Positions 1 through 9,258 of a stretch of DNA of 64,000 nt are shown here, in pieces. The notes under the pieces were generated by a model. That model worked only from the letters and a program-made list of their open reading frames with translations. It searched no databases and was not told the DNA's origin. Source of the DNA: Streptomyces sp. H39-S7. Lineage in GTDB: Bacteria > Actinomycetota > Actinomycetes > Streptomycetales > Streptomycetaceae. The position numbers were made by a program, and so were the translations under genes. Each line of letters opens with the position of its first letter. Position 1 is the stretch's first letter. The stretch is taken from positions 1 through 64,000 of the forward strand of contig NZ_JAPVLU010000035.1 of the NCBI RefSeq assembly GCF_027158205.1. The letters are read 5' to 3'.

Positions 1-1416
1 CGCCGCGTCCTGGCCTGCCTGCTGGCCGCTCCCCTGCTCGCACCGCTCACCGCCGTGTCCGGCGCGTCCCCGGCCGCGGCCGACACCCCGCGGTTCGCCG
101 CCGCCCAGTTCCAGGGCGTGAACTGGGCCCGCCCGGGTGACAACTACGTCGACGGCCCCGTCGTCCTCGAAGGGCTCGACGTCACCGACAGCTACGCCAC
201 CGTCAAGGCCAAGGCGGACGCCGTCTACAGCGGCTTCAGGACCACCCTCGGCGCCAACACCGTCCGCCTGCCGGTCAACACCAAATCCGTCGGCACCGCC
301 TGGTGGAACTCCTACACCGGCGCCATCGACTCCGCGACCGCCAAAGGCTTCAAGGTCGTCCTGTCCTACTGGGAGGACGGCGCGTCCTCGAACGGCCGGA
401 TCGTCGACCTGGCCGCCTTCAACACCATGTGGAACACCGTCGTCGCCAAGTACGGCTCCAACAGCTCGGTCTTCTTCGAGCCGATGAACGAGCCCCACGG
501 CTACAACGCCACCGAGTGGACGAACGTCGCCGCCACCTGGCTCGCCGACCGCCCCTCCGTGCCCCGCGACCGGATCTTCATCAGCGGCGTCGGCTACAAC
601 GGGGACGTCAAGCCGGTGTGCGGCGACAGCCGCCTGAACGGGACCTACCTCTCCTACCACCACTACGCCTTCATGAGCGGCGCCAAGACCTACGACCAGT
701 GGGTCGCCCACTTCAAGGACGGCGTCGGCTCCTGCGCCTCCCGCACCGTGCTGGACGAGTTCGGCGCCCCGATGGACGACGGCTCCGACTACAACGCCAC
801 CACCAGCACCGACAACTTCATCCGCTACCTGCGCGCCGACACCGACACCGTCCGCGCCCTCGGCATGGGCGCGGTCTACTGGCCCGCCCTCGGCGGCCCG
901 CACAACGAGCGGCCCACCTACGACTACTACTCCCTGTTCACCCTGCAGGGCAGTGGCAGCAACCTCTCGCTGGGCGTCCGCAACATCAGCGGCATCGACC
1001 GCCTCCGGTACGCCTGGGGCCTCGACCCCGGAACGCACACAGGCGCCCTGCACAGCCTCAGCGGCACCAACCGCTGCCTCGACGTCCCCGGCGCCACCCA
1101 CACCAACAGCACCCAGGTCCAGGCCTGGACCTGCAACGGCGGCGACAACCAGAAGTGGACCCGGACCCCGTCGGGGCAGCTCACCGTCTACAACGGCCAG
1201 AAGTGCCTGGACGTCGGCGGCCAGGCCACGGCCCACGGCAGCGCGGTCGGCATCTACGACTGCAACGGCGGTACCAACCAGAAGTGGACCTTCTCCTCCG
1301 ACGGCACGATCCGCGGCGTCCAGTCCGGCCGCTGCCTGGACCTTGACCAGACCACCTCCAAGGGCCGGCTCTACGACTGCTCGGCGGGCGCCAACCAGAG
1401 GTGGCAGACCCTGTAG
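1..1416 (+). CDS. Secreted GH5-type glycoside hydrolase with C-terminal CBM13 (ricin-B) domain, 5' partial
   Basis: The frame is open from the first base, so the true start lies upstream. The first ~27 residues are the hydrophobic core and AxA-like cleavage end of a secretion signal (LACLLAAPLLAPLTAV, then SPAAAD). A cellulase-fold catalytic domain follows. By window numbering the acid/base Glu164 lies in EPMNEPHGY and the nucleophile Glu253 in VLDEFGAP, the usual GH5 pair. From about residue 346 to 471 lies a ricin-B type lectin domain with CLDV and QKW repeats, typical of CBM13 carbohydrate binding. It probably cuts a beta-glycan outside the cell. Substrate cannot be read from sequence. A GH35 enzyme follows after a 144-bp gap in the same direction, so the two may cooperate on one polysaccharide. 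Confidence 0.9.
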   Translation, partial: RRVLACLLAAPLLAPLTAVSGASPAAADTPRFAAAQFQGVNWARPGDNYVDGPVVLEGLDVTDSYATVKAKADAVYSGFRTTLGANTVRLPVNTKSVGTAWWNSYTGAIDSATAKGFKVVLSYWEDGASSNGRIVDLAAFNTMWNTVVAKYGSNSSVFFEPMNEPHGYNATEWTNVAATWLADRPSVPRDRIFISGVGYNGDVKPVCGDSRLNGTYLSYHHYAFMSGAKTYDQWVAHFKDGVGSCASRTVLDEFGAPMDDGSDYNATTSTDNFIRYLRADTDTVRALGMGAVYWPALGGPHNERPTYDYYSLFTLQGSGSNLSLGVRNISGIDRLRYAWGLDPGTHTGALHSLSGTNRCLDVPGATHTNSTQVQAWTCNGGDNQKWTRTPSGQLTVYNGQKCLDVGGQATAHGSAVGIYDCNGGTNQKWTFSSDGTIRGVQSGRCLDLDQTTSKGRLYDCSAGANQRWQTL

Positions 1417-1560
1417 CGGTTCACCGCCCAGCAGCGCACCGGTTCCGCAGCGCACCGGCGCGGACGGGCACCGGGCCGGCCGCGAGGACGTCCTCCGCGC
1501 GGCCGGCACCGACCCACGACCCACCCCCGCACTCCCCCTTCGGCACAGGAGCACTTGCAC

Positions 1561-3312
1561 ATGCCCGTTCTTGACTTCGACGACGACGGGTTTCGGCTCG
1601 ACGGCGCTCCCTTCCAGATCCTGTCCGGAGGACTGCACTACTTCCGCGTCCACCCCGCGCAGTGGGCGGACCGCCTGCACAAGGCCCGCCTGATGGGCCT
1701 CAACACCGTCGAGACGTACGTGCCGTGGAACCTGCACGAGCCGCGACCGGGCTCCTTCCGGATGGACGGCGGACTGGACCTGCCCGCCTTCCTCGACCTG
1801 GCCGCGGCCGAAGGGCTGCACGTGCTGCTCCGACCGGGCCCGTACATCTGCGCCGAGTGGGAGGGCGGCGGCCTGCCGTCCTGGCTTCTGGCCGACCCGG
1901 ACATCGCCCTGCGCAGCCGGGACCCCCGCTTCCTGACCGCGCTCGACCGCTACCTCGCCGAGCTCCTCACCCCCCTGCGGCCCTACCTCGCCACCCGCGG
2001 TGGCCCGGTGCTCGCGGTGCAGGTGGAGAACGAATACGGGGCCTACGGCGACGACACCGCCTACCTGGAGCACCTCGCCGCCACTCTGCGCCGCTGCGGT
2101 GTCGACGTGCCGCTGTTCACCTGCGACCAGCCCGCCGACCTGGAGCGCGGCGCCCTGCCGGGGGTGCTCGCAACGGCCAACTTCGGCAGCCGCTCGGCGC
2201 AGAGCCTGGCCGCCCTGCGCGCGCACCAGCCGACCGGCCCGCTGCTGTGCGCCGAGTTCTGGAACGGCTGGTTCGACCGCTGGGGCGCCCACCACGTCAT
2301 CCGCGACCCGGCCCAGGCCGCCCAGGAACTGGACGAACTGCTCGCGACCGGAGCCTCGGTCAACTTCTACATGTTCCACGGCGGCACCAACTTCGGCTTC
2401 ACCAACGGCGCCAACGACAAGCACACCTACCGGCCGACCGTCACCTCTTACGACTACGACGCGCCGCTGGACGAAGCCGGCGACCCCACCGAGAAGTTCA
2501 CCGCGTTCCGCCGGGTCCTCGCCAAGTACGCGCCGGTTCCCGACGAGCCCGTCCCCGCCCCCGGGGCAAAACTCGCCCCCCACACCATCGCCCTTACCGA
2601 CAGCGCCGCCCTGCTCGCGTGCGCCGGGGACCTGGGCGACGCTGCCGCCTCCGAGCGGCCGCTGACGATGGAGGAGCTCGGGCAGGACTTCGGGTTCGTG
2701 CTGTACGAGACCGCGCTGCCCGCACCAGGGCCGGTGCTGCTGGAAGTGGAGCAGGTGCGCGACCGCGCCCAGGTGTTCCTCGACGGCCGGCCCGTCGGGG
2801 TGCTGGAGCGCGAGAACCATGAGCGGGCCATCGCCTTCACCGTGCCGCGCGCGGGCACCGTGCTCAGCGTGCTGGTGGAGAACCAGGGGCGGGTCAACTA
2901 CGGGCCGGGCATCCACGACCGCAAGGGCCTGCTCGGCGCCGTCCTGCTGGACGGCGCCGCACTGACCGGGTGGACCAGCCGGCCCCTGCCGCTGACCGCC
3001 CTGGCGCACCTGCCGTTCACCGCCACCACCACGGCGCCGACCGGGCCGGCCTTCCACCGCGGCACCGTCGACCTCGCCGAAGCGGCCGACACCTTCCTGC
3101 ACCTGGACGGCTGGACGAAGGGCAACGCCTGGATCAACGGTTTCGCCCTGGGCCGCTACTGGTCACGCGGCCCCCAAGGGTCGCTGTACGTGCCGAAGCC
3201 GGTACTGCGGGCGGGCGCCAACGAGATCGTCGTGCTGGAACTGCACGCCGCCCACCGCCCCCGCACCGTCGAACTGCGCCCGACGCCCGACCTCGGCCCC
3301 ACCGAGCAGTAA
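1561..3312 (+). CDS. Beta-galactosidase, glycoside hydrolase family 35
   Basis: This 583-residue protein has the GH35 layout: an N-terminal TIM barrel starting GGLHYFRVHP, then beta-rich jelly-roll domains ending near WINGFALGRYWSRGPQ. Glu158 in QVENEYGAYG is the expected acid/base and Glu232 in CAEFWNGWFD the nucleophile. There is no signal peptide, so it should act in the cytoplasm on imported galactosides, unlike the secreted GH5 enzyme before it. ATG 1561 is preferred because AGGAG at 1547-1551 sits 9 nt upstream. A TTG two codons earlier would be too close. The gene ends just before a strong bidirectional terminator. Confidence 0.93.
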   Translation: MPVLDFDDDGFRLDGAPFQILSGGLHYFRVHPAQWADRLHKARLMGLNTVETYVPWNLHEPRPGSFRMDGGLDLPAFLDLAAAEGLHVLLRPGPYICAEWEGGGLPSWLLADPDIALRSRDPRFLTALDRYLAELLTPLRPYLATRGGPVLAVQVENEYGAYGDDTAYLEHLAATLRRCGVDVPLFTCDQPADLERGALPGVLATANFGSRSAQSLAALRAHQPTGPLLCAEFWNGWFDRWGAHHVIRDPAQAAQELDELLATGASVNFYMFHGGTNFGFTNGANDKHTYRPTVTSYDYDAPLDEAGDPTEKFTAFRRVLAKYAPVPDEPVPAPGAKLAPHTIALTDSAALLACAGDLGDAAASERPLTMEELGQDFGFVLYETALPAPGPVLLEVEQVRDRAQVFLDGRPVGVLERENHERAIAFTVPRAGTVLSVLVENQGRVNYGPGIHDRKGLLGAVLLDGAALTGWTSRPLPLTALAHLPFTATTTAPTGPAFHRGTVDLAEAADTFLHLDGWTKGNAWINGFALGRYWSRGPQGSLYVPKPVLRAGANEIVVLELHAAHRPRTVELRPTPDLGPTEQ

Positions 3313-3319
3313 GTTTCCC

Positions 3320-3367
3320 TGCCGTGCGCCCCGGCCTGCTCTCCTCCCGCAACCGGGGCGCACGGCA
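3320..3367. terminator. Bidirectional intrinsic terminator
   Basis: A perfect 15-bp stem (TGCCGTGCGCCCCGG and its complement) with an 18-nt loop lies between the converging ends of the GH35 gene and the ABC permease gene. It lacks a U-tract, as is common for Streptomyces terminators. Confidence 0.75.
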
Positions 3368-3392
3368 ACTCCCGTTGCGTCGAGAGGGCCGG

Positions 3393-5858
3393 CTACTCGC
3401 GCATACCGGCCGGCTCGACCGGGCGGGTCCGCAGGGCCAACCCGGCCGGCAGCACGGCGGAGAACACGGCGACGACTGCGCAGGCGCCGGTCACGGCACC
3501 GACCGCGGCCCAGGGCACGACCAGCGGGGACGAGACCGACAGCACGGCCAGGGCGGCTTCGATCCCCAGCAGATTCACCCCGGCGACGATGGTGCCCAGC
3601 ACGGCACCCACCACGACGACCATCAGCGCCTCGGCCGCCACCAGCCGCAGCACCTGCGGGGTCGTCGCTCCGGCGAGCCTGAGCACCGCGAGATCACGGA
3701 CCCGGTCGGAGGTGGCCATCACCAAGGTGTTGGCGAGTGCGATGGCCGTATAGAGCAGCGCGATGCCCAGGACCAGCCAGAAGCCGATCCGGGTCTGCCG
3801 ACTCGTGTGCGGATGGCTGTCCGCCACCCACTGCTCCTTCGTCAGCACCCGGCCGCCCGCGGGCCGCACCGCACTGCTCAGTGCGGCGCCGACCGCGTCG
3901 GCCCCCGCGCCCGGCCGCAGCCGGACGTCGATCCGCTCGACGGCGGCGCCCGCGCCGTTGCGCGGGGTGACGTACACACCGTTGTTGCCGGTGCCCTGCC
4001 GCATCACCGCAACGATGCGCAGGGGCCTCCTGGTCCCGTCGCCCAGCCAGACCTGCACGGTCTGTCCGACGGTGTGCTGCTCCCACTCCTCGTTGACGAC
4101 GATCCCGTCATCGGTCAGATCACTGACCTTGCCGGACACCAATGGGAGGGCTGCCACCTGGGCCAGTGCGGCCGGGTCGACGGCCTGGGCCTCGTCGTGG
4201 ATGAGGGCGACCCCGTCCTCCAACCGGTAGACGCCGGTCGTCGCCAGGGCGGCGGCATCGGATCCGGGGACCGCCCGGACCCGTGCGACCGTCTGCGCGT
4301 CGAATCCCGCGTCGCCGGCGGTGAGGACGAAGTCCGCGGTCGTCCGCTCGCGCAGCTCGGACGCCTTGGCCGCGTTGATGGTGGCCGTCGCGCCGAGCAG
4401 CGATCCGGCCAGTGCCACGGTGACGAGCACCGGTGCGGCGATCGCCGCGGTGCGCCGTACGCCGGCTGCCGCGTTCTCGCGGACCAGCATGCCGACGGCC
4501 CCCGGCAGTTGTGCGGGCAGCCAGGCCAACCACCGCGTCAACGGCCGTACGAGCACCGGTGCGAGAAACGCGACGGCGGTGATCAGGAGCATGGGCTGCG
4601 TGGTGTACGTCTTGCGGTGCAGGGCGTCGGTGGGATCGGCGAACAGGCGCCACAGCAGCAGCCCGGCACCGGTCGCCAGCAGCGCGCCACCCGCGGCCCA
4701 GCGACCGGGGGTCATCGTCCGGGCATCGACCGCCGCATCGCGCAGCGCCTCGATCGGGGCGACCTTGCCCGCCCGACGGCTCGCGGCCCACACTCCGGCC
4801 AACGTCACCAGCAGACCGGTGGAGGAAGCCGCGTAGTACGGCCACCTGGAGTCGCCGATCGCGAACCAGGCCGGCGCCACGTCCCCGTCGACCAGGACCG
4901 TTGCCAGCCGCGGAGCGCCGTAGGCGCCCAGTACGCAGCCCGCGGCGGAGGCCAGGACCCCGATCACCGTGGCTTCGGCGAACACCATGCGCCGGATCTG
5001 CCGCGGTGTGGCTCCCGCGGTCCGCAGCAGCCCGAACTCGCGGCGCCGCTGGGCGACGGAGAACGCGAAGGTCGACGCGACGACGAACACCGACACGAAG
5101 CCGGTGATCCCACCGGCCGTACCGAGCAGCGCGTTCACTGCGACCAGGGCTTCGCTGTCCCGATCCGGGTCGGGATCGGCCCGCCGCCGGTCGTCGCCGG
5201 TGAGCACCTGCACGCCGCCGGCACCGGACACGGCCGAGCGGACCGCGTCGGCGGATGCCCGCACCACCAGGTTGTCGATCCGGGTGGACAGCGTCGCCGC
5301 CTCCGCGTCGGTGAAGAAGACGGCGTCCTCGAATCCGGTGGGCCGTACGCTGCCGACCACCGTGCGGGTGAGAGACCGGCCGCCGGTGCGTACGGCCACC
5401 GTGTGGCCGGGTGCGGCCCAGTCGCCGGAGATCACGATGTCGCCCGGTGCCGTCGGTGCGTGGCCTGCCGTGAGCCGGTAGGGGGTGTACGCCGCGGTGG
5501 ACCAGGGGTGGCCGACTGCCCCGGCCGGCCCTCCGGTGATGTGCACGGCGAAGGTCCGATCCGCCACGGTGGGCCCGAGCGTCGCGAGCGACGTGGCCAG
5601 GGCGGCGGGCACCGCACGAGGCTGGGAGAGCTTCCTGACACGGTCACCCTTCGAGGTCGGCACGCGCAGGGTGTCCGCGCCCCGCACGACGACCGGCGCC
5701 GTCGCGAAGCGTTCCGGGCCGCGGTACGGGGCGTGCAGGGTCGAGGCCAGGGCCAGGCCCATGGTGGCGATCAGGCCGACGCCCAGGGACAGGGCGACGA
5801 ACGTGCCGACGAACGTGACCCACCGCGTCCTCATGGTGCTCAGCGCGATGTTCAGCAC
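3393..5858 (-). CDS. ABC transporter permease, FtsX/MacB-like, two FtsX domains
   Basis: The 821-residue membrane protein starts with a short cytoplasmic end and one membrane helix (VTFVGTFVALSLGVGLIATMG). It then has a large extracytoplasmic region, a cluster of helices near residues 250-360 and 390-480, a second periplasmic-type domain, and a last helix group at the C-terminus. This doubled FtsX arrangement is typical of actinobacterial efflux or lipoprotein-handling ABC permeases. Its start overlaps the stop of the upstream ATPase gene by 7 nt, so the two are translationally coupled and form one exporter. The divergent sensor kinase/response regulator pair suggests control by an envelope or peptide stress signal. 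The substrate is unknown. Confidence 0.9.
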   Translation of the reverse strand: MLNIALSTMRTRWVTFVGTFVALSLGVGLIATMGLALASTLHAPYRGPERFATAPVVVRGADTLRVPTSKGDRVRKLSQPRAVPAALATSLATLGPTVADRTFAVHITGGPAGAVGHPWSTAAYTPYRLTAGHAPTAPGDIVISGDWAAPGHTVAVRTGGRSLTRTVVGSVRPTGFEDAVFFTDAEAATLSTRIDNLVVRASADAVRSAVSGAGGVQVLTGDDRRRADPDPDRDSEALVAVNALLGTAGGITGFVSVFVVASTFAFSVAQRRREFGLLRTAGATPRQIRRMVFAEATVIGVLASAAGCVLGAYGAPRLATVLVDGDVAPAWFAIGDSRWPYYAASSTGLLVTLAGVWAASRRAGKVAPIEALRDAAVDARTMTPGRWAAGGALLATGAGLLLWRLFADPTDALHRKTYTTQPMLLITAVAFLAPVLVRPLTRWLAWLPAQLPGAVGMLVRENAAAGVRRTAAIAAPVLVTVALAGSLLGATATINAAKASELRERTTADFVLTAGDAGFDAQTVARVRAVPGSDAAALATTGVYRLEDGVALIHDEAQAVDPAALAQVAALPLVSGKVSDLTDDGIVVNEEWEQHTVGQTVQVWLGDGTRRPLRIVAVMRQGTGNNGVYVTPRNGAGAAVERIDVRLRPGAGADAVGAALSSAVRPAGGRVLTKEQWVADSHPHTSRQTRIGFWLVLGIALLYTAIALANTLVMATSDRVRDLAVLRLAGATTPQVLRLVAAEALMVVVVGAVLGTIVAGVNLLGIEAALAVLSVSSPLVVPWAAVGAVTGACAVVAVFSAVLPAGLALRTRPVEPAGMRE

Positions 5859-6589
5859 GAGACCGTCTCCAGCTTCGTCATGCGCGCGGCGACGGCCTCG
5901 GCGGTCGGGGTGAGCAGCTCGCCGCTCAGCCGGCCGTCGGCGAGGAAGACCACACGGTCCGCGTAGGCCGCGGCCACCGGGTCATGGGTGACCATGACGA
6001 TGGTCCGGGCATCGGTGTCCACCATGGCGCGCAGCATGGCCAGCACCTCGCCGCTGGTGGTGGAGTCCAGGGCTCCGGTGGGCTCGTCGGCGAACAGCAC
6101 CTGGGGCCGGGTGATCAGGGCGCGGGCCAGGGCGACGCGCTGCTGCTGACCGCCGGACATCTCGGCCGGCCGGTGCCGGGCCCGTTCCGCCAGACCCACC
6201 CGGCCCAGCGCGTCCCGTACCTCCGCCCTCGACGGGCGCCGCCCGGCCAGCCGCAGGGGCAGGGCCACGTTCTGCTCGGCGGTGAGTGAGGGCAACAGGT
6301 TGAACGCCTGGAAGACGAACCCGATGAGCTCGCGGCGCAGCAGCGTCAGCTTGGTCTCGTTCAACCCGGTCAGCTCGGTCCCCCCGATGGTGACCGAGCC
6401 CCTTGTGGGACGGTCCAGCCCTGCCGCGCACTGCAGCAGCGTCGACTTGCCCGAGCCCGAAGGGCCCATGACGGCGGTGAAGGTGCCCTTCGGGAATCCC
6501 AGGGTCACGCCGTCGAGAGCGGTGACGATGCCGTCTCCCGAACCGTAGGTTCTGCTGATCGAGCGCAGTTGTACCGCTTCGTTCTCCAT
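5852..6589 (-). CDS. ABC transporter ATP-binding protein, LolD/MacB type
   Basis: This is the ATPase partner of the FtsX-like permease that overlaps its stop. It has Walker A (GPSGSGKST), a Q-loop (FVFQAFNLLPSL), the signature MSGGQQQR, Walker B (VLFADEPTGALDS) and the H-loop (VMVTHDP). Length, about 245 residues, is normal for the family. ATG 6589 is chosen. A GGAGG lies only 1 nt before it, too close for an ordinary ribosome site, so the transcript may be leaderless. A GTG at 6622 would add 11 residues but has no ribosome site. The bases before the ATG (CTTGAGTGGAGGC) closely match those before vanH in this window. Confidence 0.9.
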   Translation of the reverse strand: MENEAVQLRSISRTYGSGDGIVTALDGVTLGFPKGTFTAVMGPSGSGKSTLLQCAAGLDRPTRGSVTIGGTELTGLNETKLTLLRRELIGFVFQAFNLLPSLTAEQNVALPLRLAGRRPSRAEVRDALGRVGLAERARHRPAEMSGGQQQRVALARALITRPQVLFADEPTGALDSTTSGEVLAMLRAMVDTDARTIVMVTHDPVAAAYADRVVFLADGRLSGELLTPTAEAVAARMTKLETVSC

Positions 6590-6690
6590 GCCTCCACTCA
6601 AGCGCCGGCGACCGCTCGCCACAGGAGGGCAGAACCGAGTCCTGGGGTATGCCTGGCCCTACCTTGTCGGTCGGGTTCTACGGTGGGCCC

Positions 6691-7983
6691 ATGCGCTCCC
6701 GTACCGTGTGGCAGGCCCTCGCCCGGCCGGACTTCCTGCTGACCTCCTGGCCCTGGCAGTCGGCTGCCTACCTGCTCAGCAGCGCTCCGGCGGGCATCGC
6801 CGCCCTGGCCGTGATCGTGACGGCCACCGCGATCGCCGGCGCGCTCTCCCTCGTCCTGGTGGGGCTGCCCCTGCTGGTCGGCCTCGGCCTCGTCGGCGTT
6901 CCGGTGGCGGCGATGGAACGGCGGCGGCTGCGGATCATCGACCTCGAGCCGGCACCCAGCGCTCATCGGACACCCAGGGAGCCGGGACTGCGGGCGTGGG
7001 CGCTGACCCGGTTCCGGGAGCAGTCGACCTGGCGAGAGCTGGCCTACGCGCTGCTGTTCGCTGTCGTCCTGTGGCCGCTCGACCTGCTGGCCGCCGGGTT
7101 TGCCCTGGTCGTTCCCGTGGGGCTCATGGCCACCCCGGTGGTGATGGCGACGGGTGGCGACCACGAGGCGAAGGTACTCAAGACCTGGACCGTCACGTCC
7201 TACCCGGAGGCCTTCGGGCTCGTGGTGATCGGGCTGCTGCTGCTGGGTGTTGCCGGGTATGCACTGGCTCCGCTGGCGGGCGCGAGAGCAGCGCTCACCC
7301 GGCTGCTGACCTCGCCTCATGAGCTCGCGCTGGGCGAGCAGATCACTGAACTCACCCGTTCACGGGTGCGGTTGGTCGACGCGTTCGAAGCCGAGCGTCG
7401 GCGTATCGAGCGCGATCTGCACGACGGAGCACAACAGCGGCTTGTCGCCCTGAGCATGACGCTCGGAATCGCCCGCCTGGACGCCGAGCCCGGACCGGTC
7501 GCCGACCTGATCGCCAAAGCGCAGGACGAGGCCGGAGAAGTACTCGTCGAGCTGCGCGAGTTGATCCGCGGAATCCATCCGCAGGTGCTGGCCGACTACG
7601 GTCTGGAAGCGGCGGTCAGCGACGCGGCCGACCGCTCGGCGATACCCGTGGACGTGACCATCGGCCTTCGCGACCGGCTGCCGCAAGCGGTGGAAGCCGC
7701 CGCGTACTTCGTGGTCTGCGAGGCGCTGACCAATGTCGCCAGACACAGCGGAGCACAGCACGCTGAGGTAACGGGCCGGCACACCGACGGCCGCCTGGTC
7801 GTCGAGATCCGCGATGACGGACAGGGCGGCGCCACCGCGGCGACGGGCACCGGACTGATCGGCCTCGCCGACCGGGTGTCGGTACTGGATGGAAGACTGA
7901 CGCTCTCCAGCCCCTCCGGAGGACCGACCCTGCTGCGTGTGGAGATACCTTGCGAGCCGAGAGCGACCGCCCGCTCCGTATAG
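6691..7983 (+). CDS. Sensor histidine kinase, NarL/DesK-type (HisKA_3)
   Basis: The N-terminal part is a Streptomyces-type sensor region with about four membrane helices (residues ~30-80 and ~125-200). The dimerisation box RRIERDLHDGAQQRLVAL follows, with phospho-acceptor His244, then a HATPase_c domain with N-box EALTNVARHSG and G-box RDDGQGG. ATG 6691 is preferred over ATG 6649 because related kinases begin close to the RPDFLLTSWPWQ stretch and GGTGGG lies just upstream. It pairs with the response regulator that overlaps its last 34 nt. Its divergence from the FtsX-type exporter suggests that it controls that exporter. Confidence 0.9.
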   Translation: MRSRTVWQALARPDFLLTSWPWQSAAYLLSSAPAGIAALAVIVTATAIAGALSLVLVGLPLLVGLGLVGVPVAAMERRRLRIIDLEPAPSAHRTPREPGLRAWALTRFREQSTWRELAYALLFAVVLWPLDLLAAGFALVVPVGLMATPVVMATGGDHEAKVLKTWTVTSYPEAFGLVVIGLLLLGVAGYALAPLAGARAALTRLLTSPHELALGEQITELTRSRVRLVDAFEAERRRIERDLHDGAQQRLVALSMTLGIARLDAEPGPVADLIAKAQDEAGEVLVELRELIRGIHPQVLADYGLEAAVSDAADRSAIPVDVTIGLRDRLPQAVEAAAYFVVCEALTNVARHSGAQHAEVTGRHTDGRLVVEIRDDGQGGATAATGTGLIGLADRVSVLDGRLTLSSPSGGPTLLRVEIPCEPRATARSV

Positions 7984-8615
7984 TCCTGGCCGAGGACAGC
8001 GTTCTCCTGCGCGAAGGCCTCACCGGCCTCCTCGGCCGCTTCGGACACGACGTGGTCGCCGCGGTCGGTGACGCCGCGACGCTGCGCGCGACGGTCGCCT
8101 CCCACCAACCGGACATCGTCGTCACGGACGTCCGGATGCCCCCCGGGTTCACCGACGAGGGCCTGCGCGCAGCGGTCGCGCTGCGGGAGGAATGGCCGTC
8201 ACTGCCCGTCCTGGTCCTCAGCCAGTACGTTCAGCGCACCTACGCCACCGAGCTCCTCGAGTCCGGGGACGGCACGGGCGTCGGCTACCTCCTCAAGGAC
8301 CGGGTCGGCAGGGTCGAGGAATTCCTCGACGCCCTGCGACGCGTCGCGGACGGCGGCACCGTCGTGGACCCCGAGGTCGTGCGCCACCTCCTGCGCCGGC
8401 GCAGAGACCCCTTGGAACAGCTGACCAAACGCGAGCGGGAGGTGCTGGCCCTGATCGCGGAGGGAAAGTCGAACGCGGCCATCGCCCGAGAGCTCGTCGT
8501 CTCCGAGGCCGCCATCGGCAAGCACATCGGCAACATCCTCACCAAGCTCGGCCTACCGCCCGCGGAGGAGACCCACCGCCGCGTCCTGGCCGTCCTGGCG
8601 TTCCTGCGCGCATGA
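7950..8615 (+). CDS. Response regulator, NarL/LuxR family
   Basis: An N-terminal receiver domain has acidic residues in VLAEDSVLL, phospho-acceptor Asp60 in VVTDVRMPPG and the conserved Lys in YLLKDRVG. A C-terminal LuxR helix-turn-helix follows (LTKREREVLALIAEGKSNAAIA, in part). The TTG start is supported by GGAG 5 nt upstream and by the overlap with the kinase gene, which implies coupled translation. The protein is 221 residues, normal for the family. It should bind DNA when phosphorylated by the adjacent kinase. Likely targets are the divergent ABC exporter and this operon. Confidence 0.92.
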   Translation: MRAESDRPLRIVLAEDSVLLREGLTGLLGRFGHDVVAAVGDAATLRATVASHQPDIVVTDVRMPPGFTDEGLRAAVALREEWPSLPVLVLSQYVQRTYATELLESGDGTGVGYLLKDRVGRVEEFLDALRRVADGGTVVDPEVVRHLLRRRRDPLEQLTKREREVLALIAEGKSNAAIARELVVSEAAIGKHIGNILTKLGLPPAEETHRRVLAVLAFLRA

Positions 8616-8793
8616 GGCGCGGACGGGGGTCCGCCGAGGGGTGGGGCCGGCCCGGCGGGAACGCGCTGGACAACGAGTGATCACATCATCTACGGTGCGC
8701 CAGCGGTTGAACCAGGCCGTTGTGAAAATTACCCCGGGGGGGCTTCCGAACCATGAAGTGCGCCACATGTGGTCTCGCGCCGGCGATATCGTA

Positions 8794-9141
8794 CGACGGC
8801 CGTTGTGGCAGATGGCCAACGACATCTGGAACGCCAGCACTCCGCCGATGCCCGACGGGAGCCCGTCCCGCGTGAAGTACACGCTGCTCAACGTGTGGTG
8901 GACGTTGTGGGTCAGCAGCTCGGTCCTGGGCCAGGTCCTCGCGCGCGCCTTCGACGACTCGGGAACCGCCGAGTCGATCCGTACCGCCGACACGGCATTC
9001 ATGTTCTCCGACGTCGTCAGTATCGCCGCGGCCGTCGCCGCCATCCTCGTCGTCCGGAAGCTCAGCGACCGGCAGCGGGCCAAGGTGTATTACGCGCAGC
9101 CCGTGCCGTACGAGCCTCTGCCGGTGGGCCATCCGCAGTAG
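8794..9141 (+). pseudogene. 5'-truncated DUF4328-type membrane protein remnant
   Basis: The translated stretch from RRPLWQMANDIWNAS to the stop matches the C-terminal half of the DUF4328 membrane proteins common in Streptomyces: a helix around LLNVWWTLWVSSSVLGQV and a last helix with VVSIAAAVAAILVVRKL. The N-terminal half, normally with an RDF-like segment and two more helices, is absent. The frame stays open upstream but reads unrelated residues. The only in-frame ATG (8767) has no clear ribosome site. I infer a broken gene, not a short functional one. Family assignment is from memory of the motif pattern. Confidence 0.55.
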
Positions 9142-9258
9142 ACCTCGCTGACTCGACGTCCGGGGAATTTCCCGTTCGGCCGGAACACGTCGGCGCTCGC
9201 AGAGGTTGTGGTCGGTGCGGCATCTGAACACGTGCGTACCCACACACCTTGGAGAGCC

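Noticed and set aside
2970..5966. 998-residue open frame opposite the ABC permease
   Set aside because: Gln/Gly/Arg/His-rich translation with no domain; it mirrors the real FtsX-type gene and exists because of high GC.
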